Under the pieces are notes generated by a model, which was not told where the DNA came from, searched no databases, and saw only the letters and a list, made by a program, of their open reading frames with translations. The position numbers and the translations under genes were made by a program. From G965240365 sp965240365 (GTDB lineage Bacteria > Pseudomonadota > Gammaproteobacteria > Eutrophobiales > Eutrophobiaceae), in contig OZ251218.1 of the NCBI GenBank assembly GCA_965240365.1, positions 2,604,001-2,668,000 of the forward strand: a DNA stretch of 64,000 nucleotides, given 5' to 3'. Positions 34,446 to 43,019 of this stretch are shown here, piece by piece. The first letter of the stretch is position 1. Each line of letters starts with the position of its first letter.

Positions 34446-34690
34446 TTTGACCGGGATTTGATTGAAAGGGGCCGTGGACGTACGGCATCAAGAGGTGTCA
34501 ATTTGAAAATATAATAAAAACAATGAGTTACATAATTTTTGCCGGCTTTAAAGATTTGACCGGGATTTGATTGAAAGGGGTTGTGGATGTGAGGTTTCAA
34601 GAGATCTCATTTTGAAAGTGTAAAAAAAACAATGACTTATCTGATTTTTATCGGCTTTAAAGATTTGACCGGGATTTGATTGTAAAGGGA
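34444..34690. repeat. 109-bp tandem direct repeat, 2.2 copies
   Basis: GATTTGACCGGGATTTGATTG occurs at 34444, 34553 and 34662. The two full units run through GAAAGGGG..., a TTTTGAAA-like stretch, AAACAATGA and CGGCTTTAAA. Copies differ at several positions, so it is not very recent. Units are far too long for CRISPR and have no spacer structure. Possible origins are a decayed replication iteron or an array of regulatory sites. Confidence 0.75.
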
Positions 34691-34909
34691 GATGATAACT
34701 CGGCACAGACACAATTTCTATAAAGAATAAGGGCTGTACAGGAGCGCCTTATCGCCAGGTTTATGGCTGCGCGGAGTATGGGTGGCGCGATTATGACTAT
34801 TTGCTGGCGATGGATCGTGGCCATAATGTCTTCTTTGGAGATATAAAATTCTTTGCCTTTAGGCGAAGGGAAGTTATACTCGACATCGCCTTAACAATGA
34901 AGACTTTGA

Positions 34910-35095
34910 GTGCGAAGTTACCGCACGAATTCATATAGCAAGTATGCTCTGAAAGCTCACTTGATATTAATACTGAAATACCGCAAGCATATTGACCTGC
35001 CTGCTGTAGGCAGGCGAGTAAGGGGTTATATGGCCATCAGTTGCGGGAATATTACGGACGCAATAATTCAGAGGTATATTTATGAGCGAGAGTGA
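34910..35095 (+). pseudogene. IS200/IS605-type TnpA, internally deleted
   Basis: The 61-residue frame begins SYRTNSYSKYALKAHLILIL and KYRKHIDLP, the N-terminal pattern of Y1 transposases of IS200/IS605, and ends DAIIQRYIYERE, like their C-terminus (..IKRYIEEQ). The middle, with the HUH motif and catalytic tyrosine, is missing. A 19-nt palindrome (34996-35014) sits in the coding sequence just after the N-terminal part and encodes residues LPAVGR. The gene cannot encode an active enzyme. Confidence 0.6.
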
Positions 35096-35175
35096 GCGCC
35101 CATAGATGACAGTCAATTTCAAATTGACTCTACTCTTTTCAAAGGAGCTAGCTAGATATTCCTGCGGACAGTGAT

Positions 35176-35277
35176 ATGCGTCATATCTTAATGTCCGGCT
35201 GGGAGGTACACGACAAGACCATATGGGATTTTCTCAATCAGGCCCTTCCTGAGGTGCGCGGAGGTCATCAGATATGA
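35176..35277 (+). CDS. Small ORF (33 aa) coupled to the next gene
   Basis: ATG at 35176 opens a 33-codon frame (MRHILMSGWEVHDKTIWDFL and NQALPEVRGGHQI) whose TGA overlaps the ATG of the next gene (ATGA), with a GGAGG at 35261-35265 serving that downstream start. It could be a leader peptide, a small cassette component, or the 3' end of a lost gene. No family recognised. Confidence 0.35.
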   Translation: MRHILMSGWEVHDKTIWDFLNQALPEVRGGHQI

Positions 35278-36113
35278 CAGTTTTTCATCTTTATCGCCTT
35301 AAGATCGAGCGGCCGGAAACCCGTGCATTGTTCGATGATAAGCAGCAGCCTAGTAAGACAATTCTTCAGGCGATAGAAGAGAAGCCATCGGAAGAATTAA
35401 GGAAAGGGCAGTCCTGGCGAATTGGAAACATCGAGAAACTGTCTGAAACTACGATTTTCTTCGCGTTGGGAAAGATTACCAAAGCAACGCATGCGCTTTA
35501 TGACGAAACCCGGGGCGACTTTGTTGAACAGGCACAGGAGGAGGCGCCTCATACCCATGTTGGCATTGATCTGGAATTTCAGGTTTGCGCGATAGCTGAG
35601 AAATCCATAATAGCTTTTCCTGTTGATAATATTGCTAAAAATCTGGCAAAGCTGCTGAGTGCTTCGGAACTAGTAGGTAAAGGCCGTTTTAAGTTCAATC
35701 TTAGTAAGATCAGCGATCCGAAAGATTTTTTAGAACTCGTAAGGAATGCTGTTCGAATTTCCAAATTTGAGATGGACTTTAGCCCGCCCAACCCCTTTGA
35801 TGTTGACCAGCAATTCCACAAGCCTATGGAGGAACTTCTTCAGGCTACCCGTGCCCAGCAGGGGAAGACGGCCATCAAGGGAGAAAGCCTGAATGCAGAA
35901 GAGATAGAAAAGATTGCTCGCTCGACGGCGGCCTCAGGAAACAAGGTTAAGGCACACATCCAGTCGAAAGAGGATGAGAAGCCGATGTTGAAACACATGG
36001 ATGTAAACCCGGTAACTGTTTCGGTCGATGAAATCAATACAGACGATGGAAAGCAAAACCTTTTAGAGCGCATTCGTAAAGCATACCTTCGTGTCCGCGG
36101 AACGGATGGGTAG
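35274..36113 (+). CDS. Unrecognised soluble protein, first gene of a two-gene cassette
   Basis: I do not recognise this 279-residue protein. It starts MTVFHLYRLKIERPETRALF and has no signal peptide or membrane helix. The first 190 residues look like one folded domain with alternating strands and helices (for example THVGIDLEFQVCAIAEKSII). Residues about 195-250 are charged and helical. The gene is AT-richer than the core genome. It is preceded by a good GGAGG and followed after 2 bp by a membrane protein gene, so the two probably work together. A role in phage defence or stress is possible from its neighbourhood (transposase remnant, RecG-like remnant) but is only inference. Confidence 0.7.
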   Translation: MTVFHLYRLKIERPETRALFDDKQQPSKTILQAIEEKPSEELRKGQSWRIGNIEKLSETTIFFALGKITKATHALYDETRGDFVEQAQEEAPHTHVGIDLEFQVCAIAEKSIIAFPVDNIAKNLAKLLSASELVGKGRFKFNLSKISDPKDFLELVRNAVRISKFEMDFSPPNPFDVDQQFHKPMEELLQATRAQQGKTAIKGESLNAEEIEKIARSTAASGNKVKAHIQSKEDEKPMLKHMDVNPVTVSVDEINTDDGKQNLLERIRKAYLRVRGTDG

Positions 36114-36115
36114 TC

Positions 36116-36646
36116 ATGAAATGGCAGTTCTGGAAATGGCTGTTCTGCGGTTTGAAGGATGAACCGGGCTATCGCCTTTTAGTGAATTGGTGGCTTGTTA
36201 TCCACATTGCCGCCGGTATCTTGACGGCGCTACTGGTCGGGGTTTCTATCCATGAGGCAGCCCGGACGATTCTGCTGCCTATTTCGGGCATTTTTATAGG
36301 GCTTTCATTTGCCTGGGCAGGCAACGCACAAGCGCTTCTCAAGGAGAGCGAAATAGAAAAGATCGCGAAGCACCACCCGGACGGGATACAGACCTATATC
36401 TATACTTTTCAACTGGCTATTCTTATCATCCTTATCACGCTGGTTGCATGGGGCTTGGCTGGATTAAAGGTTTTTGATGTTGTAATATTGTCAAACAGCA
36501 CCATTCAAACTACAATAGAGGCGTTGCTCTATTTTCTGGCAAGCATCACGCTACGGGAATGCTGGCATGTGATCATGGGAAGTCAGCTTATGATCCTCAG
36601 CCGCCATAATGTGCGTAATGATAGCAAAACCAGTAAAGAAATCTGA
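36116..36646 (+). CDS. Four-helix membrane protein, second gene of the cassette
   Basis: The 176-residue product has four likely membrane segments: about residues 25-45 (WWLVIHIAAGILTALLVGVS), 50-70 (TILLPISGIFIGLSFAWAG), 98-118 (LAILIILITLVAWGLAGL) and 133-152 (IEALLYFLASITLREC). The region 75-95 (KESEIEKIAKHHPDG) would be cytoplasmic or periplasmic. It starts 2 bp after the previous gene. In many two-gene immune cassettes a small membrane protein is the killing effector, but I have no direct evidence of that here. Confidence 0.65.
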   Translation: MKWQFWKWLFCGLKDEPGYRLLVNWWLVIHIAAGILTALLVGVSIHEAARTILLPISGIFIGLSFAWAGNAQALLKESEIEKIAKHHPDGIQTYIYTFQLAILIILITLVAWGLAGLKVFDVVILSNSTIQTTIEALLYFLASITLRECWHVIMGSQLMILSRHNVRNDSKTSKEI

Positions 36647-36694
36647 TTTCAGGCGGGTAGAAAATGCTATACATTTTAAAATTTTATGGTTTGG

Positions 36695-36875
36695 TGTTGT
36701 CATTCCCGCTTACGCGGGAATGTATTGTATAAACCACTGGATTCCGGCTTTCGCCGGAATGACAACGGGGGCGGAATCAACTTTTCAACAGACCCGTCAT
36801 TTCCGGCCTGTCTGCTTCAGATCGATTGGCATGACGCATAATCTGCGCCAATCTGTGAAATCTGCGGATTCCCCG
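36695..36875. repeat. Dispersed repeats at the 3' side of the cassette
   Basis: The core unit GTCATTCCCGCTTACGCGGG..GGATTCCGGCTTTCGCCGGAATGAC spans 36697-36763. Downstream, at 36836-36876, AATCTGCGCCAATCTGTGAA..CTGCGGATTCCCC is shared with 39421-39474, where a palindrome-like segment has been inserted into it. Confidence 0.7.
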
Positions 36876-36929
36876 AGGCTTTTGCAAACGCGCCTTCCGC
36901 CTTGTGCCGGTCAAACAGCGTTTGCCCGC

Positions 36930-37703
36930 TCAGGTTTTAATCCCCACGCCTTTATTTAACAGATACAGCGCTATCGAGAAGAGGGTGACGGCGAACAGGG
37001 TCAGTATCAGGAAGGCGTTCAGGATGTTGATATCGGATTCGCCCAGCATGCCGTAGCGGAACGCGTTGACCATATACAATATCGGGTTAAAGCCGGATAC
37101 CGTCTGCCAGAATTCGGGCAGCATGTCCATTGAGTAAAAGACCCCGCCCAGGTAGATCAGCGGGGTCAGCACGAAGGTGGGAATGATGGAGATGTCGTCG
37201 AATCTCCTGGCAAAGATGGCGTTGATCAAACCGCCAAGCGAAAACACGATCGCGGTCATAAAGACAACCGCGATCGTGATCAACAGGTTATGCGGATTCA
37301 GATCGGTAAAGAACAGGGCCACGAGGGTGACCACGGCGCCGACTATCACTCCCCTGGCCACGCCGCCCGTGATAAAGCCGATCAGAATAATAATATTGGG
37401 TATGGGCGCGACCAGCATTTCTTCAATATGGCGCTGAAACTTGGCTCCGAAGAATGAGGAAACCACGTTGGAATAGGCGTTGTTGATTATCGACATCATA
37501 ATGATGCCGGGCGCGATATAGGCGCTGTAGGCATAGCCGTTCATGGTCCCGATCCGGCTGCCGATCAGATTGCCGAAGATCACAAAATAAAGCGCCATGC
37601 TGATCGCGGGCGGCAGCAGCGTTTGCAGCCAGATCCGCATAAAGCGCGAAATTTCCTTGATCACGATGGTGTTAAGCGCGACCAGTATGCTATTGACGGG
37701 CAT
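36930..37703 (-). CDS. ABC-2 type transporter permease (YadH-like)
   Basis: The 257-residue protein has six hydrophobic segments and the ABC-2 membrane pattern, with PTFVLTPLIYLGGVFYSMDM and FNPILYMVNAFRYGMLGESD close to the C-terminus, as in E. coli YadH. It pairs with the ATPase gene just upstream (3-bp gap). The substrate is unknown; such pairs export drugs, polysaccharide or lipids. Confidence 0.9.
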   Translation of the reverse strand: MPVNSILVALNTIVIKEISRFMRIWLQTLLPPAISMALYFVIFGNLIGSRIGTMNGYAYSAYIAPGIIMMSIINNAYSNVVSSFFGAKFQRHIEEMLVAPIPNIIILIGFITGGVARGVIVGAVVTLVALFFTDLNPHNLLITIAVVFMTAIVFSLGGLINAIFARRFDDISIIPTFVLTPLIYLGGVFYSMDMLPEFWQTVSGFNPILYMVNAFRYGMLGESDINILNAFLILTLFAVTLFSIALYLLNKGVGIKT

Positions 37704-37706
37704 GAT

Positions 37707-38627
37707 TCAGTTTTGCCGGTCGTAGAGCAGGCCCAGAAACAGTTCTTCCAGGCGGTTGGATTTATTGCGCATGCTGGCCACGTTGATCTTATTCGCGCTG
37801 AGTTCGCTAAACAGCGCGTTGATGTTTTGCTGGCGGGTAATCTCGACTTCAATGGTCGAGCGGTCAATGCGCCGGCAGATAAAGCCGTTTAAGTTGGGCA
37901 GCGCGCCGTTCAGCGGGCTGGCCAGGTCAAACACAAAGGTCTGTCTGTTGAGCGTGGCCAGGAGTTCTTTCATGGAGGTGTTTTCAATAATTTCACCGTT
38001 GTCAATGATCGCAATCTTCTTGCAAAGGCGCTCGGCTTCTTCAAGGTAATGGGTGGTCAGCAGGATGGTCGTGCCCTGCCGGTTTATCTCGCTTAAAAAG
38101 TCCCACATGGAGCGTCTGAGTTCCACATCGACGCCGGCCGTGGGTTCATCCAGGATGAGCATGCCGGGTTCATGGATCAGGGCGCGCGCGATCATGAGCC
38201 GGCGTTTCAGGCCGCCGGATAAATCGAGTGATTTTGTATGTCTTTTTTCCCACAGGCCCAGCCTGAGCAGATATTTTTCCGCCCGTTGCCGGGCGACTTC
38301 ACGGCGGATGCCGTAATAGCCGCCCTGATTGACCACGATTTCGAGGCAGGTTTCAAATTGTGAAAAGTTGAATTCCTGCGGCACGACCCCGATTGCCGCC
38401 TTGGCCAGGGCGGGTTGTCGGTCGGTGTCATGGTCAAAGATACGGACCGACCCGGCGCTCTTTCTGACCAGGCCGCAGATGATCCCGATCGTGGTCGATT
38501 TACCGGCCCCGTTCGGGCCGAGCAAGGCAAAAAAATCGCCCCGGCCGACAGCCAGATCGATGCCGCGCAGCGCCTTGAAACCATTACGATAGGTCTTTTT
38601 TAATTGCTCGATATGTAATGCCGGCAT
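37707..38627 (-). CDS. ABC transporter ATP-binding protein (YadG-like)
   Basis: The 306-residue product has Walker A GPNGAGKST, the Q-loop VVPQEFNFSQ, signature LSGGLKRRL, Walker B MLILDEPTAGVD and the switch histidine in LLTTHYLEEAE. The C-terminal extension of about 90 residues is typical of ABC-2 exporters (drug or YadG type). It is first in a two-gene operon with the permease. Confidence 0.93.
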   Translation of the reverse strand: MPALHIEQLKKTYRNGFKALRGIDLAVGRGDFFALLGPNGAGKSTTIGIICGLVRKSAGSVRIFDHDTDRQPALAKAAIGVVPQEFNFSQFETCLEIVVNQGGYYGIRREVARQRAEKYLLRLGLWEKRHTKSLDLSGGLKRRLMIARALIHEPGMLILDEPTAGVDVELRRSMWDFLSEINRQGTTILLTTHYLEEAERLCKKIAIIDNGEIIENTSMKELLATLNRQTFVFDLASPLNGALPNLNGFICRRIDRSTIEVEITRQQNINALFSELSANKINVASMRNKSNRLEELFLGLLYDRQN

Positions 38628-38878
38628 AATGAAAAATCAGGGACAAAGATGGTTTGAAACCGGCCATTATAAGATGGTTTGGCCTGATACGAAAACAGAA
38701 GGTCGGCAGGACACGGGCGGCAGGGTAGCGTCCGATCCGGCCGGTTGTGCAATCGGCCGCCGGCAAGAAGGCCCGGAGCCGCTCTTTACAGGAACCTCAT
38801 TCCCGCGCGGGTGGTCAGCCGCTAAAAGCGGCCGTGATCAAACCCAGGCCCTGAAACTCCGCCGGCCGAGTGGCATGC

Positions 38879-39256
38879 TTACCCGTCCGCAGCGCCGCTT
38901 TTATCCTTTTTTACGGTCTTCTTTTTGCCGGTTTTTTTGCGGCTGGTCTTTGCCTGGCCGGTTTCTCGGGTGAACGCCTTGATCGAATCCTCGCCGGGCC
39001 AGGGGCTGAACGGGAAGGGGCGTTGCTCGGACTTGAATGTAATGTAAAGCAGAATTTGCGAGACGTAACAATTCAGGGAATCACTGAAATCCAGCAAGGG
39101 CTGGTTGAGTTCGCCCGTGATGAGCTTGATGAAGAACTGAAAGATCACGACCAGCCAGATCAGGCCGAACAGAAAACAAAAAATAACGGCATAGATCAGG
39201 ATGAAAAGACCTCGGGTCCAGACATCAATATTTTTTGCATTTTCTTTTATATCCAT
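38879..39256 (-). CDS. DUF4389 membrane protein
   Basis: The 125-residue product has two membrane helices (residues about 15-45, GLFILIYAVIFCFLFGLIWL) followed by GELNQPLLDFSDSLNCYVSQ, then FKSEQRPFPFSPWP, the DUF4389 hallmark. The C-terminus is a lysine-rich tail (TSRKKTGKKKTVKKDKS). Function of the family is not known. It is expressed away from ybeD and sits alone. Confidence 0.75.
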   Translation of the reverse strand: MDIKENAKNIDVWTRGLFILIYAVIFCFLFGLIWLVVIFQFFIKLITGELNQPLLDFSDSLNCYVSQILLYITFKSEQRPFPFSPWPGEDSIKAFTRETGQAKTSRKKTGKKKTVKKDKSGAADG

Positions 39257-39584
39257 TTTTTTCTCCAGATAATGGGGCAGCGCGTCAGCGTATAGTATAG
39301 ATCGTCTGCCGCCCGAACTAAATAAGCGCTATTCGGATATACTTATTGCCTTCGCCGGAATGACGACATGGGATCCAGTGGTTTATGCGATACATTCCCG
39401 CCGGCCTGCCGGAATAATGCAAAATCTGCGCTAGGCTGCCTATTGCGGGCAGGTCTGTGAAATCTGCGGATTCCCCGCCTGATTCATCTCATTAATGTAT
39501 TGAACCCGGATAATATTGTGACAGGCCGTTGCTTTAATGGTTTAATGGCGGATGATGATGCAGCATGGCGGCAAACAGACAATA
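39257..39584. repeat. Gap with partial dispersed repeats upstream of ybeD
   Basis: This gap carries a partial core repeat (CTTCGCCGGAATGACGACAT..GGATCCAGTGGTTTATGCGA) at about 39350-39415. It also has the CTGCGGATTCCCC repeat shared with 36836-36876, here interrupted by GGCTGCCTATTGCGGGCAGG at 39434-39453. No gene is seen. Confidence 0.6.
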
Positions 39585-39830
39585 ATGAAATTTCCCTGCC
39601 GGTTCCCGATCAAGGCGCTGGGGCCGGCCGAGACCGGCTTTGATCTGCTGGTGGTCAGTATTGTCAGGAAACACGCGCCTGATTTATCCGAGGGGGCGGT
39701 AAAAAGCCGTTTGAGCCGGGCCGGTCACTATATCGCCGTCACCGTCACGGTGCTGGCAAAAAGCCGGCAGCAACTGGATAATATTTATCTGGACCTCACG
39801 GCCCATGACAAGGTGATTATGGCCTTATGA
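39585..39830 (+). CDS. ybeD: DUF493/YbeD family protein
   Basis: The 81-residue product from ATG 39585 starts MKFPCRFPIKALGPAETGFD and has an ACT-like fold pattern (YIAVTVTVLAKSRQQLDNIY), as in E. coli YbeD (87 aa). The frame is open upstream to 39552, but family alignment supports 39585. The stop overlaps lipB (ATGA). The conserved ybeD-lipB link suggests a role near lipoate metabolism, though its function is unproven. Confidence 0.88.
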   Translation: MKFPCRFPIKALGPAETGFDLLVVSIVRKHAPDLSEGAVKSRLSRAGHYIAVTVTVLAKSRQQLDNIYLDLTAHDKVIMAL

Positions 39831-40489
39831 CTATCGAGGTTAAAGATCTGGGCCTGTGCGATTATGCAAAAACGTACCAGGCGATGCGCGCTTTTAATGA
39901 AGAGCGCCATGCCGGAACGCCCGATCAGCTTTGGCTGCTGGAACATCCGCCGGTCTATACCCTGGGTTTGGCGGCCGCCAGGGAACATTTGTTAAACACC
40001 TCTGATATCCCCGTGCTCAAAACCGACCGTGGCGGACAGGTGACCTATCATGGCCCGGGCCAGTTGATCGCCTATTTGTTGATTGATTTGAAGCGGCGTC
40101 CCTATGCGGTTAAAAAAATGGTGGCGCTGATGGAGCAGGCCGTCATTGATTATCTGCAAGCGTTCGCCATCAAGGCCCGGCGCCGGGCCGGCGCGCCGGG
40201 CGTTTATGTGGCGGATGAAAAAATCGCGGCCCTGGGCGTCAGGGTGCGGAAGGGCGCGACTTATCATGGTCTGTCGTTAAACGTGGATATGGATCTGGCC
40301 CCGTTCAGCGGGATCAATCCCTGCGGTTACGCCGGCCTGAGATGCACCCAACTGGCCCGCTTCGCGGGCGCGATTTCAGTGCAAGAGGTCAAGCGGCAAC
40401 TGCCCGCCTGCCTCATCAAACACCTGGACCGGCCGCGGCGCCGCTATCCGGTCAGCGAAAGTGAAACAGTGAGCTATGTATCAGGATAA
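39827..40489 (+). CDS. lipB: Octanoyl-[ACP]:protein N-octanoyltransferase
   Basis: LipB moves octanoate from ACP to the lipoyl domains of 2-oxoacid dehydrogenases and GcvH. The 220-residue product has LLEHPPVYTLGLAA, TDRGGQVTYHGPGQLIAYLL (the catalytic lysine partner region), GAPGVYV..KIAALGVRV with the active-site lysine, and the catalytic cysteine in INPCGYAGL. It overlaps ybeD by 4 bp and lipA by 14 bp. Confidence 0.95.
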   Translation: MTIEVKDLGLCDYAKTYQAMRAFNEERHAGTPDQLWLLEHPPVYTLGLAAAREHLLNTSDIPVLKTDRGGQVTYHGPGQLIAYLLIDLKRRPYAVKKMVALMEQAVIDYLQAFAIKARRRAGAPGVYVADEKIAALGVRVRKGATYHGLSLNVDMDLAPFSGINPCGYAGLRCTQLARFAGAISVQEVKRQLPACLIKHLDRPRRRYPVSESETVSYVSG

Positions 40490-41441
40490 TGTCTATAAAG
40501 CGCCCGATCGGGACCGGCGCGGCCGGCAGAAGACGGCCAAGCTGCCCATCAAGATCGTGCCGCTGGCCGCGCCGCAACCCAGAAAGCCGGCCTGGATAAG
40601 GGCCAAGGCGCCGACCGATAAAAAGGTGCTGGCGCTGAAAAAGCTCATCCGCGAACATAAATTGCACACGGTCTGCGAAGAGGCCGCGTGCCCCAACCTG
40701 GGCGAGTGTTTCGGGCATGGCACGGCCACCTTTATGATCCTGGGCGATATTTGCACGCGCCGCTGCCCGTTTTGCGATGTGGCGCACGGCAGGCCCAGGC
40801 CGCCGGACGCGGCCGAGCCGGAAAATCTGGCGCGCGCCATTCAGTTGATGCGGCTTGAATATGTGGTGATCACCTCGGTTGACCGTGACGACCTGCCCGA
40901 TGGCGGCGCGCTGCACTTCGTGAACTGCATCAATGCCATTCGCGGCCGGCGGCCGGGCACGAAAATAGAGATCCTGGTGCCGGATTTCCGGCACAAGATC
41001 GACAAGGCCATCACACTGTTGCAACAAGCGCCGCCGGATGTGTTTAACCATAATCTTGAATCGATCCCGCGCCTTTATAAAAAAGTCAGGCCCGTTGCCG
41101 ATTACCGGGCCTCGCTGGAATTGATCCAAAAGTTTAAGCGGCAGAATAGCGCCGTGCCGACAAAAAGCGGCCTGATGCTGGGCCTGGGCGAGACCCTGGA
41201 TGAGGTCAAACAGGTGTTGCATGACTTAAAACAGCATGACTGCGACATGATCACGATTGGACAATATTTACAGCCAAGCCGCTACCATCTGCCGGTAGAA
41301 CGCTTCGTGCCCCCGGCCGAATTCGCCGGGCTGAAACGCTACGCCGAGGGGCTCGGCTTCGCCAACGTGGCCAGCGCGCCCATGGTGCGCTCCTCCTACC
41401 ACGCCGACCTGCAAGCGGCTGGCGAGGCAATGGATGGTTGA
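40476..41441 (+). CDS. lipA: Lipoyl synthase (radical SAM)
   Basis: LipA inserts two sulfurs into the octanoyl chain. The 321-residue product (same length as E. coli) has the auxiliary cluster cysteines in CEEAACPNLGEC, the radical SAM motif CTRRCPFC, and the C-terminal serine ligand in RSSYHA. It overlaps lipB by 14 bp, so the pair is translationally coupled. Confidence 0.97.
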   Translation: MYQDNVYKAPDRDRRGRQKTAKLPIKIVPLAAPQPRKPAWIRAKAPTDKKVLALKKLIREHKLHTVCEEAACPNLGECFGHGTATFMILGDICTRRCPFCDVAHGRPRPPDAAEPENLARAIQLMRLEYVVITSVDRDDLPDGGALHFVNCINAIRGRRPGTKIEILVPDFRHKIDKAITLLQQAPPDVFNHNLESIPRLYKKVRPVADYRASLELIQKFKRQNSAVPTKSGLMLGLGETLDEVKQVLHDLKQHDCDMITIGQYLQPSRYHLPVERFVPPAEFAGLKRYAEGLGFANVASAPMVRSSYHADLQAAGEAMDG

Positions 41442-41592
41442 GTCTTGTTGCCTGTCTGGTTTAGGCAGGCCAAGGTGGTGTGAAACTAAAACAACACCTC
41501 GTTGTCATTTCAGCGAAAGCTCGCCTGCATGGACGCAGGTGGTAGAGCAGCGCCTGCCTGCGGCAGGCAGGTTTATGCGGAAATGACAACTT
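41442..41592. repeat. Repeat block between lipA and xseA
   Basis: A CCTGTCTGGTTTAGGCAGG variant lies at about 41451-41470 and a split GTCATTTCAGCGAAAGC unit at 41503. The exact 19-nt palindrome CCTGCCTGCGGCAGGCAGG is at 41553-41571. lipA and xseA converge here. Confidence 0.7.
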
Positions 41593-42942
41593 CTACTTCT
41601 CACGGATAGCATCAACCCTTGAGTCAATCTCGGCCCTGGCGATTCGGATCTGCAACTGATCCCCCGTTTTCAGACCTTTTGCCTCGCGCACGATCCGGCC
41701 GCTCTGGCGCTCGGTGACGATGGCATAGCCCCGCTCCAGGGTCGCCAGCGGCCCCACGGTTTGCAGGATTTGTTGCAGCGTGCCGAGGCGTTGCCCGGCG
41801 TTGTTGATGATGGTCTTGATCGCGCGTTTGAAGCGTTGTTCAAGGTTGTTCAGGGCCTGGGCCTGCTGCGCGATTTTGGCGGCCGGGTTCTGGTCGTTGA
41901 TCCTGCCATTTAGCCCGGCCAGCCGGATGCGGTCTTGCCCCAGCCTTTTTTCTATCTGATGGATCAACCGCAGTGAATATTCATCCACACGCTGCGCCTG
42001 TTGTTGCAGCCTTTGCCCCGGCCAGGGCAGGCGCCGCGCGAGATGTTCAAGCTGTTGCTGGTGTTGCCTGAGCCGGTTTGTCAGTATGCGGGATAATTGA
42101 CTTGCATGGCGTTGCAGCCTGAGCGCCAGCTTGGCGGCGTCGGGGCTGGCGAGTTCGGCCGCGGCGGACGGGGTCGGCGCCCGCTGGTCGGCCACGAAAT
42201 CGGCGATGGAAAAATCAATTTCATGGCCGATGCCCGAGATCAGGGGGATGGCGCAGGCAAACACGGCCCGCGCCACGCTTTCTTCGTTGAATGCCCACAG
42301 ATCTTCCAGCGAGCCGCCACCGCGCGCCAGGATTAGCACATCGCATTCCCGCCGGGCATCGGCCAGCCCGATCATCGCGGCAATCTTCGGAGCCGCGCCC
42401 GCGCCCTGCACCGGGGCCGGGTAAATGATCACCCGGCCGGGCGGAAAGCGCCGGGCCAGCACGCTCAGGATATCGCGCACGGCCGCGCCGGTGGCGGAGG
42501 TGATGACCCCGATCGTCCGCGGAAACGGCGGGATGGGTTTTTTATGCGTTTCGGCAAACAGGCCCTCGCCCGAGAGTTTCAGCTTCAGGGCCTCAAAGGC
42601 CAACTGTAACGCGCCGGCGCCGGCCGGTTGCATTGATTCGATGATCAATTGATAGTCGCCGCGTCCTTCATACAGCCCGATGTTGGCCCGGGCGACAATC
42701 AGTATGCCGTTTTCGGGCTTGAAGCGCAGGCCGGACTGCCGGTTTTTGAACATCGCGCAGCGCACCTGGGCGGCGCTGTCCTTGAGCGTGAAATAGAGAT
42801 GACCGGAGGCGGGCCGCGCCAGATTGGACAACTCGCCCTGCACCCAGACGGCCGGGAATGCCTCTTCCAGCAGGCGCCGCACCGCGCGGTTCAGGCGGCT
42901 GACGGTATAGACATCGCTGGTGTTGGGCGTGGCGTTAGACAT
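41593..42942 (-). CDS. xseA: Exodeoxyribonuclease VII large subunit
   Basis: XseA forms, with XseB, a single-strand DNA exonuclease. The frame continues upstream, but ATG 42942 (MSNATPNTSDVYTVSRLNRA) fits best and gives 449 residues (456 in E. coli). It has an N-terminal OB fold (VWVQGELSNLARPASGHLYF), the catalytic core GVITSATGAAVRDIL and GHEIDFSIADFVADQRAPTP, a long helical segment, and a C-terminal barrel (RGYAIV). No xseB is in the window. Confidence 0.95.
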   Translation of the reverse strand: MSNATPNTSDVYTVSRLNRAVRRLLEEAFPAVWVQGELSNLARPASGHLYFTLKDSAAQVRCAMFKNRQSGLRFKPENGILIVARANIGLYEGRGDYQLIIESMQPAGAGALQLAFEALKLKLSGEGLFAETHKKPIPPFPRTIGVITSATGAAVRDILSVLARRFPPGRVIIYPAPVQGAGAAPKIAAMIGLADARRECDVLILARGGGSLEDLWAFNEESVARAVFACAIPLISGIGHEIDFSIADFVADQRAPTPSAAAELASPDAAKLALRLQRHASQLSRILTNRLRQHQQQLEHLARRLPWPGQRLQQQAQRVDEYSLRLIHQIEKRLGQDRIRLAGLNGRINDQNPAAKIAQQAQALNNLEQRFKRAIKTIINNAGQRLGTLQQILQTVGPLATLERGYAIVTERQSGRIVREAKGLKTGDQLQIRIARAEIDSRVDAIREK

Positions 42943-42995
42943 GGCCGCATGGTATGTCAAAAGCCGGGTGAAACAAAGGGCGGTTTGGTTCAATA

Positions 42996-43019
42996 CAGGG
43001 TCACCTCATCTAAAATAAG
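42996..43019. repeat. Repeat CAGGGTCACCTCATCTAAAA next to a MITE end
   Basis: The same 20-nt sequence, reversed, occurs twice at 62761-62780 and 63050-63069. Here it lies immediately next to the GGCTCTTTT end of a truncated MITE. Confidence 0.6.

Noticed and set aside
34444..34690. CRISPR array at the repeated GATTTGACCGGGATTTGATTG motif
   Set aside because: The whole 109-bp unit is repeated, not a short repeat with unique spacers, there are only 2.2 copies, and no cas gene is present.
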